This document shows positions 1 to 8,728 of a stretch of DNA of 64,000 bases, piece after piece. Every line of letters begins with the position of its first letter. The first letter of the stretch is position 1. The DNA is from Lactonifactor sp050944855 (lineage in GTDB: Bacteria > Bacillota > Clostridia > Lachnospirales > Lachnospiraceae). The stretch lies in contig JBMNRU010000014.1 of the NCBI GenBank assembly GCA_050944855.1, positions 1 to 64,000 on the forward strand, read 5' to 3'. The position numbers and the translations under genes are program-made. The notes under the pieces were generated by a model. The model ran no database searches. It worked only from the letters and a program-made list of their open reading frames with translations, and had not been told where the DNA came from.

Positions 1-9
1 CGGGCGCCC

Positions 10-38
10 TTGACATGTCTGCTTGTTTTTGCTAATAA
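10..38 (+). promoter_or_regulatory. Promoter upstream of the pseudouridine synthase
   Basis: A -35 TTGACA at 10-15 and a -10 TAATAA at 33-38 are separated by 17 bases. Downstream, at 48-76, the leader can fold into a two-part hairpin (GGCTG/CAGCC outside CGGCAG/CTGCCG) with no T-run, so it is a structured leader rather than a clear terminator. Confidence 0.55.
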
Positions 39-149
39 TGTAATCAGGGCTGAACGGCAGAAACTGCCGCCCAGCCTCACATCTTATCATAGAAGATCAG
101 AATTTACAGAAAAAGTTTCACACAGCCAAATCCAGCTGACTTAAAAATT

Positions 150-1043
150 ATGAAACGAATTTTTCACTATACAATAAACGAAAAAGAGGCCGGAAATACT
201 GTGGAACAGTTTCTCCGTGCCCACGGGTATTCCCGGCATGTCATAATACATCTGAAAAAAACAAAAAACGGCATTACGGTAAATGGGGAGTGGGCCTATG
301 TGCGCACTCTTCTTTCTCATGGGGATCTCCTTACTATTTTACTGGAAGAGGATACTTCTTCTGAACATATCCTTCCCATGCCCATTCCGTTTACGATTGC
401 CTATGAAGACGAAGACATTCTGGTGGTAAATAAACCGGCAGATACACCGATCCACCCTTCTCAGAACAATTACGATAATACTTTGGCCAACGGCATCGCC
501 TGGTATTACAGCAGGCGGGGCCAAAAATTTGTATATCGTTGTATCAACCGCCTGGATCGGGATACCACCGGGCTGCTGATCATCGCCAAACATATGCTGA
601 GCGCCGCCATCTTATCCCAAATGATGCTGGATCGACAGATCCACCGCACCTATCTGGCCATCGTAGACGGCATACCGCCCAAATCCGGTATCATTGATGC
701 CCCTATTGGACGGGTAGACGGCTCCACTATCACACGCCATGTGGACTTTGCAAACGGAGAACGTGCAGTCACGCATTATCGACGGATCTGGACAGATCAA
801 ACCATTTCTCTGGTAGAACTCAAACTGGAAACAGGACGCACCCATCAGATCCGGGTGCATATGCAGCATCTGGGATATCCTCTTCCGGGCGATTACCTGT
901 ACCATCCGGACCACAGCCGGATCGCACGGCAGGCACTACATTCCTATCGTCTGGAATTTATCCATCCCATAACAAAAGAAGCCCTATCCTTCACGGCACC
1001 CCTGCCGAAAGATATGGCTTCCCTTATCACTACAGACTTCTGA
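150..1043 (+). CDS. RluA-family 23S rRNA/tRNA pseudouridine synthase
   Basis: This 297-residue protein belongs to the RluA family, which converts specific uridines in rRNA or tRNA to pseudouridine. The catalytic motif is visible as N-R-L-D-R-D-T-T-G-L near residues 132-141, where the first Asp after Leu is the family nucleophile. A typical GRTHQIRVHMQHLG segment near residues 229-242 is the conserved C-terminal signature. The N-terminal 90 residues look like an S4-type RNA-binding segment. The start is the ATG at 150; no good Shine-Dalgarno is seen, but the protein begins where family members usually do. Its stop region overlaps the end of the convergent gene at 1030. The exact RNA target cannot be read from sequence. 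Confidence 0.9.
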   Translation: MKRIFHYTINEKEAGNTVEQFLRAHGYSRHVIIHLKKTKNGITVNGEWAYVRTLLSHGDLLTILLEEDTSSEHILPMPIPFTIAYEDEDILVVNKPADTPIHPSQNNYDNTLANGIAWYYSRRGQKFVYRCINRLDRDTTGLLIIAKHMLSAAILSQMMLDRQIHRTYLAIVDGIPPKSGIIDAPIGRVDGSTITRHVDFANGERAVTHYRRIWTDQTISLVELKLETGRTHQIRVHMQHLGYPLPGDYLYHPDHSRIARQALHSYRLEFIHPITKEALSFTAPLPKDMASLITTDF

Positions 1044-1524
1044 TACGCGGCACCTCATCCACGTGCAGATATCGGCTCACTGCCTTGACGATCAGATCAT
1101 GATCAGAAAAATGATTCTGATTTGCCACTGCAATGGCGCCGATCACGCCCACTTCCTCCACACGGATGGGGAACCCTCCGCCGGCGCAGGCGTACTCTTT
1201 TTCATCCAACAGAATATCTGCCATTGTCTTATCTGCCTGCTGCAGTTCACTATACAGACGCAGGCTGCTCTTTTCTGTCACCTTAACGGTATTGCATTTT
1301 CTGCGCAGCAGTTCTTCGCTTCTTAAATTCGTACCGTTAGCGGCATACTGAAATACCGTATATCCATTATTCAGCCGAATACTCACTGCCGGCTGATAGC
1401 CGCGGCGCTTTGCTTCCTGCACAATGATATTTCCCAATTCCCAGGCATCTTCATTGGTAAAATGATTAAACTGCAAAATCTCTTCCTGCATCACTAAAAT
1501 AGTCATTACCTCGTCAATTGTCAT
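1030..1524 (-). CDS. Heme-degrading/UPF0303 (GlcG/HbpS-like) family protein
   Basis: A 164-residue protein resembling the UPF0303 (HbpS/GlcG fold) family. Members of the fold are small alpha/beta proteins, some binding heme or cobalamin; the biochemical role of this branch is not settled. Visible marks are a GFPIRV segment and the following GAIAVANQ strand near the C-terminus, which are conserved in the family. An AGGAGGTA ribosome site lies just ahead of the start and overlaps the stop of the upstream 59-residue gene, so the two are probably translationally coupled and co-transcribed with trpS. Its 3' end overlaps the convergent pseudouridine synthase by 14 bases, and no terminator is seen between them. 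Confidence 0.75.
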   Translation of the reverse strand: MTIDEVMTILVMQEEILQFNHFTNEDAWELGNIIVQEAKRRGYQPAVSIRLNNGYTVFQYAANGTNLRSEELLRRKCNTVKVTEKSSLRLYSELQQADKTMADILLDEKEYACAGGGFPIRVEEVGVIGAIAVANQNHFSDHDLIVKAVSRYLHVDEVPRIRSL

Positions 1525-1536
1525 TTTACATACCTC

Positions 1537-1716
1537 CTACATCTGCTTTCTTACAATACGGTACTCATCTCCAAACCGATAATACGGACAGTCATAAAAC
1601 CGGTCGGACAGAAACTTTCCCAATTCGTCTTCATCCAGATTCATCTGACAAACATAACACTCATATTCTTCGTCATATTCAAAATAGACACAGGAATCAC
1701 AATTACTCTTTTCCAT
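1537..1716 (-). CDS. Small four-cysteine protein, DUF6472-like
   Basis: A 59-codon gene between trpS and the UPF0303 gene, all on the minus strand. The product starts MEKSNCDSCVYFEYDEEYECY and carries Cys at about residues 6, 9, 20, 23 plus one near residue 43, arranged as two C-x2-C pairs, so a small metal-binding knuckle is plausible. It is very acidic and ends in RIVRKQM. The order and length fit the DUF6472 family that is common in Lachnospiraceae (recognised from memory). The start ATG at 1716 sits 9 bases after the trpS stop with an AAGGAAAG ribosome site inside the trpS end. No function is known. Confidence 0.75.
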   Translation of the reverse strand: MEKSNCDSCVYFEYDEEYECYVCQMNLDEDELGKFLSDRFYDCPYYRFGDEYRIVRKQM

Positions 1717-1725
1717 TTTCTTTCC

Positions 1726-2730
1726 TTAGCGGATCCTATCCGGGAAGCCAACCTTACGCTGAACCTTGCGCAGTGTCTTCGTCGCATAATAATTCGCTTT
1801 TTCTGCATTCTCCTTAATAATAGAATCAATATAATCCTTTTCTTTTTCCAGTCTTGCTACTTCTTCCTGCAGCGGTTTTAAAATGCTTACTACGGACTCA
1901 CCTACAGCCATCTTAAAGTCGCCGTAACCTTTTCCGTCAAATTCCTTAACCACTTCCTCTACCGATTTTCCGGTACAGGAACGATAAATATCAATCAGGT
2001 TCTTCACGCCCGGCTGCTCATCCCGGTAAGCAACACAGCCCTCGGAATCTGTCACAGCACGTTTAAACTTACGCATGATCGTATCCGGATCATCCATCAG
2101 ATAAATACTTCCGTTCGGATTCTCATCCGACTTGGACATCTTTTTAGCCGGATCCTGCAGGCTCATGATCTTTGCTCCTGCTTTTCCGATATAAGCTTCC
2201 GGCACGGTAAACACATCTCCATAAAGATTGTTAAAACGGATTGCCAGATCCCTGGTCAGCTCCAGATGCTGCATCTGATCGATACCAACCGGAACCACAT
2301 CTGCCTGATACAACAGAATATCTGCTGCCATCAGTACCGGATAGGTAAATAAACCTGCGTTAATATTATCCGCATGCTTTGCAGACTTATCCTTAAACTG
2401 CGTCATACGATTCAGTTCACCCATATAAGTAAAACAGTTTAATATCCAGCTCAGCTCTGCGTGGCCGGACACATGGGACTGATAGTAAATGCAGTTTTTC
2501 TTAGGATCCAGTCCTGCTGCAATATATAACGTAAGAAGTGCCCTTGCTCTTTTCCTTAAGGTTGCCGGATCCTGACGGATCGTAATCGAATGCATATCTA
2601 CTACACTATAGAAGCACTCGTATTCATCGCTTAATGTAATCCAGTTCTTTAATGCCCCAAGATAATTGCCCAGGGTCAGATTGCCAGTTGCCTGCATACC
2701 GCTAAATAATACTTTTTTATCACCAATCAT
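1726..2730 (-). CDS. trpS: Tryptophanyl-tRNA synthetase
   Basis: This class I aminoacyl-tRNA synthetase charges tRNA-Trp with tryptophan. The HIGH-like motif is seen as T-G-N-L-T-L-G-N-Y-L-G near residues 14-24 and the KMSKS motif as K-K-M-S-K-S-D-E near residue 196. Length (334 residues) is standard. The chosen start is the ATG at 2730 (MIGDKK) because a GGAGGAAGA ribosome site lies directly ahead of it; an upstream in-frame ATG at 2775 would add 15 residues with no family counterpart. The transcript starts close to the gene, leaving no room for a T-box leader. It is the first gene of a probable three-gene operon with the two small genes downstream. Confidence 0.97.
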   Translation of the reverse strand: MIGDKKVLFSGMQATGNLTLGNYLGALKNWITLSDEYECFYSVVDMHSITIRQDPATLRKRARALLTLYIAAGLDPKKNCIYYQSHVSGHAELSWILNCFTYMGELNRMTQFKDKSAKHADNINAGLFTYPVLMAADILLYQADVVPVGIDQMQHLELTRDLAIRFNNLYGDVFTVPEAYIGKAGAKIMSLQDPAKKMSKSDENPNGSIYLMDDPDTIMRKFKRAVTDSEGCVAYRDEQPGVKNLIDIYRSCTGKSVEEVVKEFDGKGYGDFKMAVGESVVSILKPLQEEVARLEKEKDYIDSIIKENAEKANYYATKTLRKVQRKVGFPDRIR

Positions 2731-2793
2731 GATTTCTTCCTCCATAACACGCCATGTACCGCTTACGCAGAACACTGCGACATACTAGAATTC

Positions 2794-2822
2794 ATTCTAT
2801 CACCGTAAGTATGGAAAGTCAA
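2794..2822 (-). promoter_or_regulatory. trpS promoter
   Basis: On the minus strand, -35 TTGACT (2822-2817) and -10 TAGAAT (2799-2794) are spaced by 17 bases. The transcript would begin about 50 bases ahead of the trpS ATG. Confidence 0.7.
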
Positions 2823-2830
2823 ACTTCTGG

Positions 2831-2859
2831 TTGAACTTGCCCGGAAAAATCACTATAAT
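2831..2859 (+). promoter_or_regulatory. luxS promoter
   Basis: -35 TTGAAC at 2831-2836 and -10 TATAAT at 2854-2859 have a 17-base spacer. It is back to back with the trpS promoter, the two -35 boxes being 8 bases apart. A predicted transcription start near 2866 makes the ATG at 2874 too close to serve as a leadered start and favours 2910 for luxS. Confidence 0.75.
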
Positions 2860-2909
2860 GTTCCTAGAATACTATGATCTATATTGCAAAGAAAGGACTG
2901 TATACTGCT

Positions 2910-3389
2910 ATGAAAAAAATCGCAAGCTTTACTATTGATCACAATAAACTCCAGCCGGGTATCTATGTATCCAGAAAAGATACCATAGGCCAGGAAACCA
3001 TCACGACCTTTGATCTGCGCATGACATCTCCCAATGAAGAGCCTGTTATGAACACCGCTGAGATCCACACCATCGAACATCTGGGGGCCACCTATCTGCG
3101 CAACGATCCCACCTGGGCTTCCCGCGTCATATATTTCGGGCCTATGGGCTGCCGCACAGGCTTCTATCTGCTTCTGGCAGGAGATCTGGAGTCTAAGGAC
3201 ATCGTAAAACTGATCACGGATATGTATACCTTTATCAGTACCTTCGAAGGAGACGTTCCCGGTGCTTCCGCAAAGGACTGCGGCAATTACCTGGATATGA
3301 ATCTGAATATGTCCAGATATCTGGCCCGCAAATATCTGCAGGAGGTTCTCACGGATATCTCCGAAGACCGTCTGGTTTATCCTAAATAA
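2910..3389 (+). CDS. luxS: S-ribosylhomocysteine lyase
   Basis: LuxS cleaves S-ribosylhomocysteine to homocysteine and the AI-2 precursor DPD, detoxifying the by-product of SAM-dependent methylation. With the start at 2910 (MKKIASF) the protein has 159 residues, the normal family length. The metal ligands are His53 and His57 in HTIEH and Cys124 in KDCGN; the catalytic Cys is Cys81 in GPMGCRTGFY. The upstream in-frame ATG at 2874 would add 12 residues and lies only a few bases from the predicted transcript start. The gene stands alone, divergent from trpS and convergent with purL. Confidence 0.97.
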   Translation: MKKIASFTIDHNKLQPGIYVSRKDTIGQETITTFDLRMTSPNEEPVMNTAEIHTIEHLGATYLRNDPTWASRVIYFGPMGCRTGFYLLLAGDLESKDIVKLITDMYTFISTFEGDVPGASAKDCGNYLDMNLNMSRYLARKYLQEVLTDISEDRLVYPK

Positions 3390-3406
3390 GTTAACAATAA
3401 AGAAAT

Positions 3407-3436
3407 GAAGAGCTCCGCTTTTTCGCGGAGCTCTTC
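3407..3436. terminator. Hairpin terminator between luxS and purL
   Basis: A perfect 12-bp stem (GAAGAGCTCCGC at 3407-3418 with its complement at 3425-3436) encloses a 6-base loop between two convergent genes. The T-rich tail is better on the minus side (after purL), so it probably serves both directions with a bias to purL. Confidence 0.75.
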
Positions 3437-3466
3437 GTGTCATATGGGATACATCCCAGGTTCTCT

Positions 3467-6400
3467 TTATTTAAAGTATTCCACACCGGACTCAAAGATT
3501 CGGATGTCCTGCTCACCGTAAATATTGACAGCCACTCCTTCTCCTCTTCGTTCCACGTGCGCCATCTTTCCTAATACACGGCCATCCGGGCTTGTAATAC
3601 CTTCAATGGACATATAGGAACCATTTACATTCCATTCCTCATCCATGGATATAGTTCCGTCAAGATCACAGTAGCAGGTTGCTACCTGTCCATTCTGGAA
3701 AAGTTTTGCAAGCCATTCATGATTCGCCACAAAACGGCCTTCTCCATGAGATGCCGGATTACAATACACACCTCCCAGCTGAGCCTGCGCCAGCCATGGA
3801 GACTTGTTCGTCATAACCTTTGTATATACCATTTTAGAAATGTGACGTCCAACGGTATTATAAGTCAGTGTAGGAGAATCCGGTGTCTGACCGGTAATCT
3901 GTCCATGAGGAACCAGGCCCAACTTGATCAGCGCCTGAAATCCGTTACAGATACCCAGTGCAAGACCATCTCTTTCATTCAGCAGCTTATGAACGGCTTC
4001 CTTTATCTTTTCATTCTGGAATGCCGTCGCAAAGAACTTGGCAGAACCATCCGGTTCATCACCTGCAGAGAATCCACCCGGGAACATAATGATCTGTGCC
4101 TGTCCAATCGCCTTTTCAAAGACAGATACTGAGTCACGGATATCTTCTGCTGTCAAATTCCTGAATACTTTTGTGATCACTTTCGCACCTGCACGCTCAA
4201 AGGCATTCTTGCTGTCATACTCACAATTCGTGCCCGGGAATACCGGAATAAATACCGTCGGCTGTGCTATCTTATGACCGCAGATATAAATACTCTTTGC
4301 ATGATACAGGCCGTCTTCCTTTAATGCACCCTGTTCTCCTTCTTTTGGAGCAACCATCATGGCAGTAGGTCCATCTTCTGCACCGGAACGTGTCTTAAAT
4401 ACTTTCTCCAGGGTGCCTGTCCATGCTTTCAGTGCTTCTTCCAGGGAAATACTTACCTCGCCGTATACCAGTGCAGCTTTCTCTGTTACTTCACCGATCA
4501 CAATACCGTCAATCGTCAGCTCATCTGCTTTATCTGCTGCAACTTCACAGATAATATCACCGAATCCCGGACTAAAGAGAGCTTTTGCCTCTACACAGTC
4601 GTCAATTTTCACGCCCATGCCGTTGCCAAATGCCATTTTGCTGACTGCAGCTGCAATACCATTTCTGTCTAGTGCATAAGCAGAAAGGATAATACCTGCC
4701 TGAATATCATTTCTGAACTTTGTATACTGATCCATCAACGCTTCATAATCCGGCATATCGTACGCTGCTTTCGGCGCTTTCATCCATACCAGTTTGCTTC
4801 CCGCCTTCTTCAGTTCCGGTGTAATAATATCCTTCTGTTTTGCCACATCTACTGCAAAGGATACCAGTGTAGGCGGTACATCAATATCATTGAAGGTACC
4901 GGACATGCTGTCTTTGCCGCCGATAGACGGCAGTCCGAATCCCAGCTGTGCAGAGTAAGCACCGAGAAGCGCCGCAAACGGCTGACTCCATCTTGCAGGG
5001 TCACTTGACATTCTGCGGAAGTATTCCTGGAAAGAGAAGCGGATCTTGGAAAAGTCACCGCCGGATGCTACGATTCTCGCAACCGATTCCACTACGGCAT
5101 AAACAGCGCCGTGATAAGGGCTCCAGCTGGAGATATACGGATCAAATCCATAACTCATCATGGTAACCGTTTTTGTCTCACCAGTCTGTACCGGAACCTT
5201 AGCCACCATAGTCTGTGTCTCTGTCAGCTGATATTTTCCGCCGTGGGGCATAAATACGCTGCCTGCCCCGATCGAACCGTCAAATCTTTCTACCAGACCT
5301 TTCTGCGAACAAACATTCAAATCTGCCAACGTGTGCAGCCATTTTTCTTTGACGTCGCCCACTTCTTCACATGGATACAAAGTGCAGTCTTTCTTTGACG
5401 GGATCTCTACAAATACATCGGTTTCCTGATGCGCACCGTTTGTATCCAGAAAAGCTCTGGAAATATTTACAATTTCTTTGCCTCTCCATTCCAGAACCAG
5501 TCTTGGTTCTTCTGTAACCTCTGCCACGCAGATTGCTTCCAGATTTTCTTCCTTCGCATAATCCAAAAACTGATCCACGTCTTTGGGATCTACTACAACT
5601 GCCATACGCTCCTGGGATTCCGAAATAGCGATTTCTGTACCATCCAGACCGGCATATTTCTTTGGCACTTTATCCAGATTCACACGAAGACCCGCTGCCA
5701 GCTCACCGATGGCTACGGATACCCCGCCGGCACCAAAGTCATTACATTTTTTAATAATATGGCTTACTTCTTCTCTGCGGAACATCCTTTGAATCTTACG
5801 TTCTGTGGGGGCGTTGCCTTTCTGTACCTCGGCACCGCACACCTCAATGGATGCTTCCGTATGTACTTTTGAGGAACCGGTAGCACCGCCGATTCCATCG
5901 CGGCCGGTTCTTCCGCCCAGCAAGATGATGATATCGCCCGGATCCGATGTCTCACGAATTACCGCGCGTCTTGGAGCCGCTCCCATAACAGCGCCGATCT
6001 CCATACGTTTTGCAACATAATTCGGATGATAAATTTCTTTTACATAACCGGTTGCCAGACCGATCTGGTTGCCGTAAGAACTGTAGCCATGTGCCGCACT
6101 TCGAACCAGCTTCTGCTGCGGCAGTTTTCCATGCAGGGTCTCCGTTACCGGTACGGTAGGATCTGCTGCGCCGGTGACACGCATTGCCTGATATACATAG
6201 GTACGTCCTGAAAGCGGGTCACGGATGGCTCCTCCCAGACAGGTAGCGGCCCCACCGAAAGGTTCAATTTCTGTAGGATGATTGTGGGTTTCATTTTTAA
6301 AATTGATCAGCCACTCTTCTTCCACACCGTCCACATCTACCGGAACTACAATACTGCAGGCGTTGATCTCTTCGGATTCCTCCTGATCCATCAGCTTACC

Positions 6401-7267
6401 CTCGGATTTCAGCTTTTTCATCGCCATTAATGCCAGATCCATCAGACAGACAAACTTATCATCACGTCCCTTATAAAGCACTTCTCTGTCAGCCAGATAT
6501 CTTTCATAGGTAGATACCAACGGCTCTTTATAATCACCCTCGCCAAATGTCACATGTTTCAATTCCGTTGAAAACGTAGTGTGACGGCAGTGATCTGACC
6601 AGTAAGTATCCAGCACACGGATCTCTGTCATAGAAGGATCCCGTTTTTCTTCCTGTCGGAAATAGTTCTGGATATGCCCAAAGTCTTTCAAAGTCATAGC
6701 CAGTCCCAGAGAATCATACAATTCTTTTAACTTATTCTCTTCCAGATTCTGAAAGCCTTCTAAAATCATAACATCTGCAGGTTCTTCGAAGTCTGCCGCT
6801 AACGTTTCTGGCTTCTCCATACCCGTTTCTCTGGAGTCTACCGGGTTAATGCAGTGACCCTTGATTGCCGCAAACTCCTCTTCGCTGATATCTCCTTCAA
6901 TTACATAGGTGGTGGCAGACTGAATGATCGGTTCTTCGTCTTCTTTTAAAAACTTCACGCACTGCACGGCAGAATCGGCTCTCTGATCAAACTGACCCGG
7001 AAGGTATTCTACTGAAAATACTCTGGATCCCTCCGCCATGGGGAAAGATTCCTCATATAAGGTATCTACCGGCGGTTCCGAAAACACCGTTTTGCATGCA
7101 GCAGCAAATACTTCATCCGAAATGTTTTCCACATCGTAACGGATCAGTACGCGCACATTGGTGACTGCGGAAAGTCCCAGATAGCTTTTGATCTCCTGGG
7201 CCAAATCCTTTGCCTGTACGGCAAACTCCGCTTTCTTCTCCACATACACTCGTCTTACATTACTCAT
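3467..7267 (-). CDS. purL: Phosphoribosylformylglycinamidine synthase, single-chain form
   Basis: This 1266-residue enzyme converts FGAR, ATP and glutamine to FGAM in purine synthesis. It is the long single-chain form in which the synthetase and glutaminase parts that are PurL, PurQ and PurS in Bacillus are fused. N-terminal PurS-like and linker domains are followed by two AIRS-type halves (motifs RDTYWSDHCRHTTFS-like near residues 224-238, ETHNHPTEIEPFGGAATC near 333) and a C-terminal class I glutaminase with FPGTNCEYDS near 1010, the nucleophile Cys in GICNGFQALI near 1105 and SHGEGRF near 1190. The start has an AGGAGG ribosome site. No other pur gene is adjacent. Confidence 0.97.
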   Translation of the reverse strand: MSNVRRVYVEKKAEFAVQAKDLAQEIKSYLGLSAVTNVRVLIRYDVENISDEVFAAACKTVFSEPPVDTLYEESFPMAEGSRVFSVEYLPGQFDQRADSAVQCVKFLKEDEEPIIQSATTYVIEGDISEEEFAAIKGHCINPVDSRETGMEKPETLAADFEEPADVMILEGFQNLEENKLKELYDSLGLAMTLKDFGHIQNYFRQEEKRDPSMTEIRVLDTYWSDHCRHTTFSTELKHVTFGEGDYKEPLVSTYERYLADREVLYKGRDDKFVCLMDLALMAMKKLKSEGKLMDQEESEEINACSIVVPVDVDGVEEEWLINFKNETHNHPTEIEPFGGAATCLGGAIRDPLSGRTYVYQAMRVTGAADPTVPVTETLHGKLPQQKLVRSAAHGYSSYGNQIGLATGYVKEIYHPNYVAKRMEIGAVMGAAPRRAVIRETSDPGDIIILLGGRTGRDGIGGATGSSKVHTEASIEVCGAEVQKGNAPTERKIQRMFRREEVSHIIKKCNDFGAGGVSVAIGELAAGLRVNLDKVPKKYAGLDGTEIAISESQERMAVVVDPKDVDQFLDYAKEENLEAICVAEVTEEPRLVLEWRGKEIVNISRAFLDTNGAHQETDVFVEIPSKKDCTLYPCEEVGDVKEKWLHTLADLNVCSQKGLVERFDGSIGAGSVFMPHGGKYQLTETQTMVAKVPVQTGETKTVTMMSYGFDPYISSWSPYHGAVYAVVESVARIVASGGDFSKIRFSFQEYFRRMSSDPARWSQPFAALLGAYSAQLGFGLPSIGGKDSMSGTFNDIDVPPTLVSFAVDVAKQKDIITPELKKAGSKLVWMKAPKAAYDMPDYEALMDQYTKFRNDIQAGIILSAYALDRNGIAAAVSKMAFGNGMGVKIDDCVEAKALFSPGFGDIICEVAADKADELTIDGIVIGEVTEKAALVYGEVSISLEEALKAWTGTLEKVFKTRSGAEDGPTAMMVAPKEGEQGALKEDGLYHAKSIYICGHKIAQPTVFIPVFPGTNCEYDSKNAFERAGAKVITKVFRNLTAEDIRDSVSVFEKAIGQAQIIMFPGGFSAGDEPDGSAKFFATAFQNEKIKEAVHKLLNERDGLALGICNGFQALIKLGLVPHGQITGQTPDSPTLTYNTVGRHISKMVYTKVMTNKSPWLAQAQLGGVYCNPASHGEGRFVANHEWLAKLFQNGQVATCYCDLDGTISMDEEWNVNGSYMSIEGITSPDGRVLGKMAHVERRGEGVAVNIYGEQDIRIFESGVEYFK

Positions 7268-7446
7268 GCCTAGGTCCTCCTAAATTTTATTTTTTATCGG
7301 CCAGCACCTGCCCAAAGAGCAGGAACATCTGTATGTTACTCTTGCTATTTCATATATGATTATAGTATCATGAAATATATCATTAGTAAAATTAATATAT
7401 CTAATATTATTTATTAATTATTCTTCTAAATAAGGAGATCTTATCT

Positions 7447-8319
7447 ATGGATATCAGTTATGAATTATATCGGGTCTTTTATCATGTGGCCTCCACTTTA
7501 AGTTTTTCTCAGGCCTCCAGACAATTGTTTATCTCCCAGTCTGCCGTCAGCCAGTCCATCAAAATGCTGGAACAAAAACTCGGCCAGACACTTTTTATCC
7601 GCAGCACAAAAAAAGTACAGCTCACCCCGGAGGGCGAGCTGCTCTATCGTCATATTGAACCTGCTGTCAACCTGATCACGCAGGGAGAACAGCAGTTACT
7701 GGATTCTCCCGGTGTAGAAGTTCCTCTTCGCATTGGTGCCAGCGACACCATCTGCCGTTACTTTCTCGTTCCCTATCTGGAACGGTTTCACCGGGAATTT
7801 CCCCATACCCCGATCCATGTTACCAATGCTACCTCCATCGGATGTGTGGACCTTCTGGAAAGCGGTCAGGCGGACCTGATCGTGGTAAACACTCCCAACA
7901 CACACCTGGCTGAGCACAGCCGTACCCACACTGTACATTGTTTTCAGGATATTTTTGTGGCCAACCGGAACTTCTTCCCACTGGAGGATAAAACCCTCTC
8001 TCTTCAACAGATATTGGATTATCCTATCCTGCTTTTAAGCAAAAAAAGCACTACCAGCGCCTTTTTGCACCAGCATTTTCTGAACCAGGGGCTACAGCTG
8101 AATCCCGAAATTGAATTAAGCAGCAACGACCTGCTCATCGATCTGGCCCGCATTGGACTGGGCATTGCCTTCGTGCCGGATTACATGCTCTCATTCCCGG
8201 ACAAAGATCTGATCCCCATCCAGGTACAGGAGGCGCCTCCGACACGTCAGCTGGTACTGGCCTATCAGGAAAATCACATTTCTCCGGCCGTACAGGCTTT
8301 TATGGCCTATTTTTCTTAA
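7447..8319 (+). CDS. LysR-family transcriptional regulator
   Basis: A 290-residue LysR-type regulator with an N-terminal winged helix-turn-helix (residues 1-60; SFSQASRQLFISQSAVSQSIKMLE is the recognition region) and a periplasmic-binding-protein-like effector domain (about 90-290). An AAGGAG site precedes the ATG. It is divergent from purL across a very AT-rich 180-base spacer, so it could act on that spacer, but the true target and effector cannot be read. Its last four bases overlap the end of the convergent ridA-like gene. Confidence 0.9.
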   Translation: MDISYELYRVFYHVASTLSFSQASRQLFISQSAVSQSIKMLEQKLGQTLFIRSTKKVQLTPEGELLYRHIEPAVNLITQGEQQLLDSPGVEVPLRIGASDTICRYFLVPYLERFHREFPHTPIHVTNATSIGCVDLLESGQADLIVVNTPNTHLAEHSRTHTVHCFQDIFVANRNFFPLEDKTLSLQQILDYPILLLSKKSTTSAFLHQHFLNQGLQLNPEIELSSNDLLIDLARIGLGIAFVPDYMLSFPDKDLIPIQVQEAPPTRQLVLAYQENHISPAVQAFMAYFS

Positions 8320-8687
8320 ACCTCTGCGATCACTTCCACTTCACAGAGCACATTTTTAGGCAGGGTTTTTACTGCCACACAGGAACGGGCAGGATTTCCG
8401 GTAAAATACTGAGCGTAAATACCGTTAAACACTGCGAAATCATTCATGTCGGCCAGATAGCAGGTCGTCTTCACCGCTTTTTCAAAACTGCTGCCCGCCT
8501 CCTTTAGGACTGCTTTTAAATTCTGCATCACACGCTCTGTCTGTTCTTCAATGGTCGTTCCGCAGATTTCACCTGTTGCAGGATCTAATGCGATCTGACC
8601 GGAAGTATATAACATACCATTGGAAATCATAGCCTGTGAATAGGGGCCGATCGCTGCCGGCGCGTTCTTTGTCTGAATCACTTTCAT
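8316..8687 (-). CDS. RidA-family (YjgF) enamine/imine deaminase
   Basis: A 123-residue member of the RidA/YjgF family, which hydrolyses reactive enamine/imine intermediates such as 2-aminoacrylate and so protects PLP enzymes. The family start (TKNAPAAIGPYSQA), the GQIALDP strand and the active-site Arg in NPARSCVAV near residue 104 are all present. An AAAAGGAGGAG ribosome site precedes the ATG. It lies 41 bases after the helicase gene on the same strand and may be co-transcribed with it. Confidence 0.93.
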   Translation of the reverse strand: MKVIQTKNAPAAIGPYSQAMISNGMLYTSGQIALDPATGEICGTTIEEQTERVMQNLKAVLKEAGSSFEKAVKTTCYLADMNDFAVFNGIYAQYFTGNPARSCVAVKTLPKNVLCEVEVIAEV

Positions 8688-8728
8688 AATTTTTCTCCTC
8701 CTTTTGGTTTCCTATATAGTTTATCGCA

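Noticed and set aside
2731..2830. A T-box or other tRNA-sensing leader for trpS.
   Set aside because: The promoter lies only about 60 bases from the ATG, too short for a T-box, and no specifier loop or terminator is seen.
7268..7446. Purine riboswitch or a clear LysR operator between purL and the LysR gene.
   Set aside because: The spacer is very AT-rich with only short imperfect dyads; no purine riboswitch core was found.
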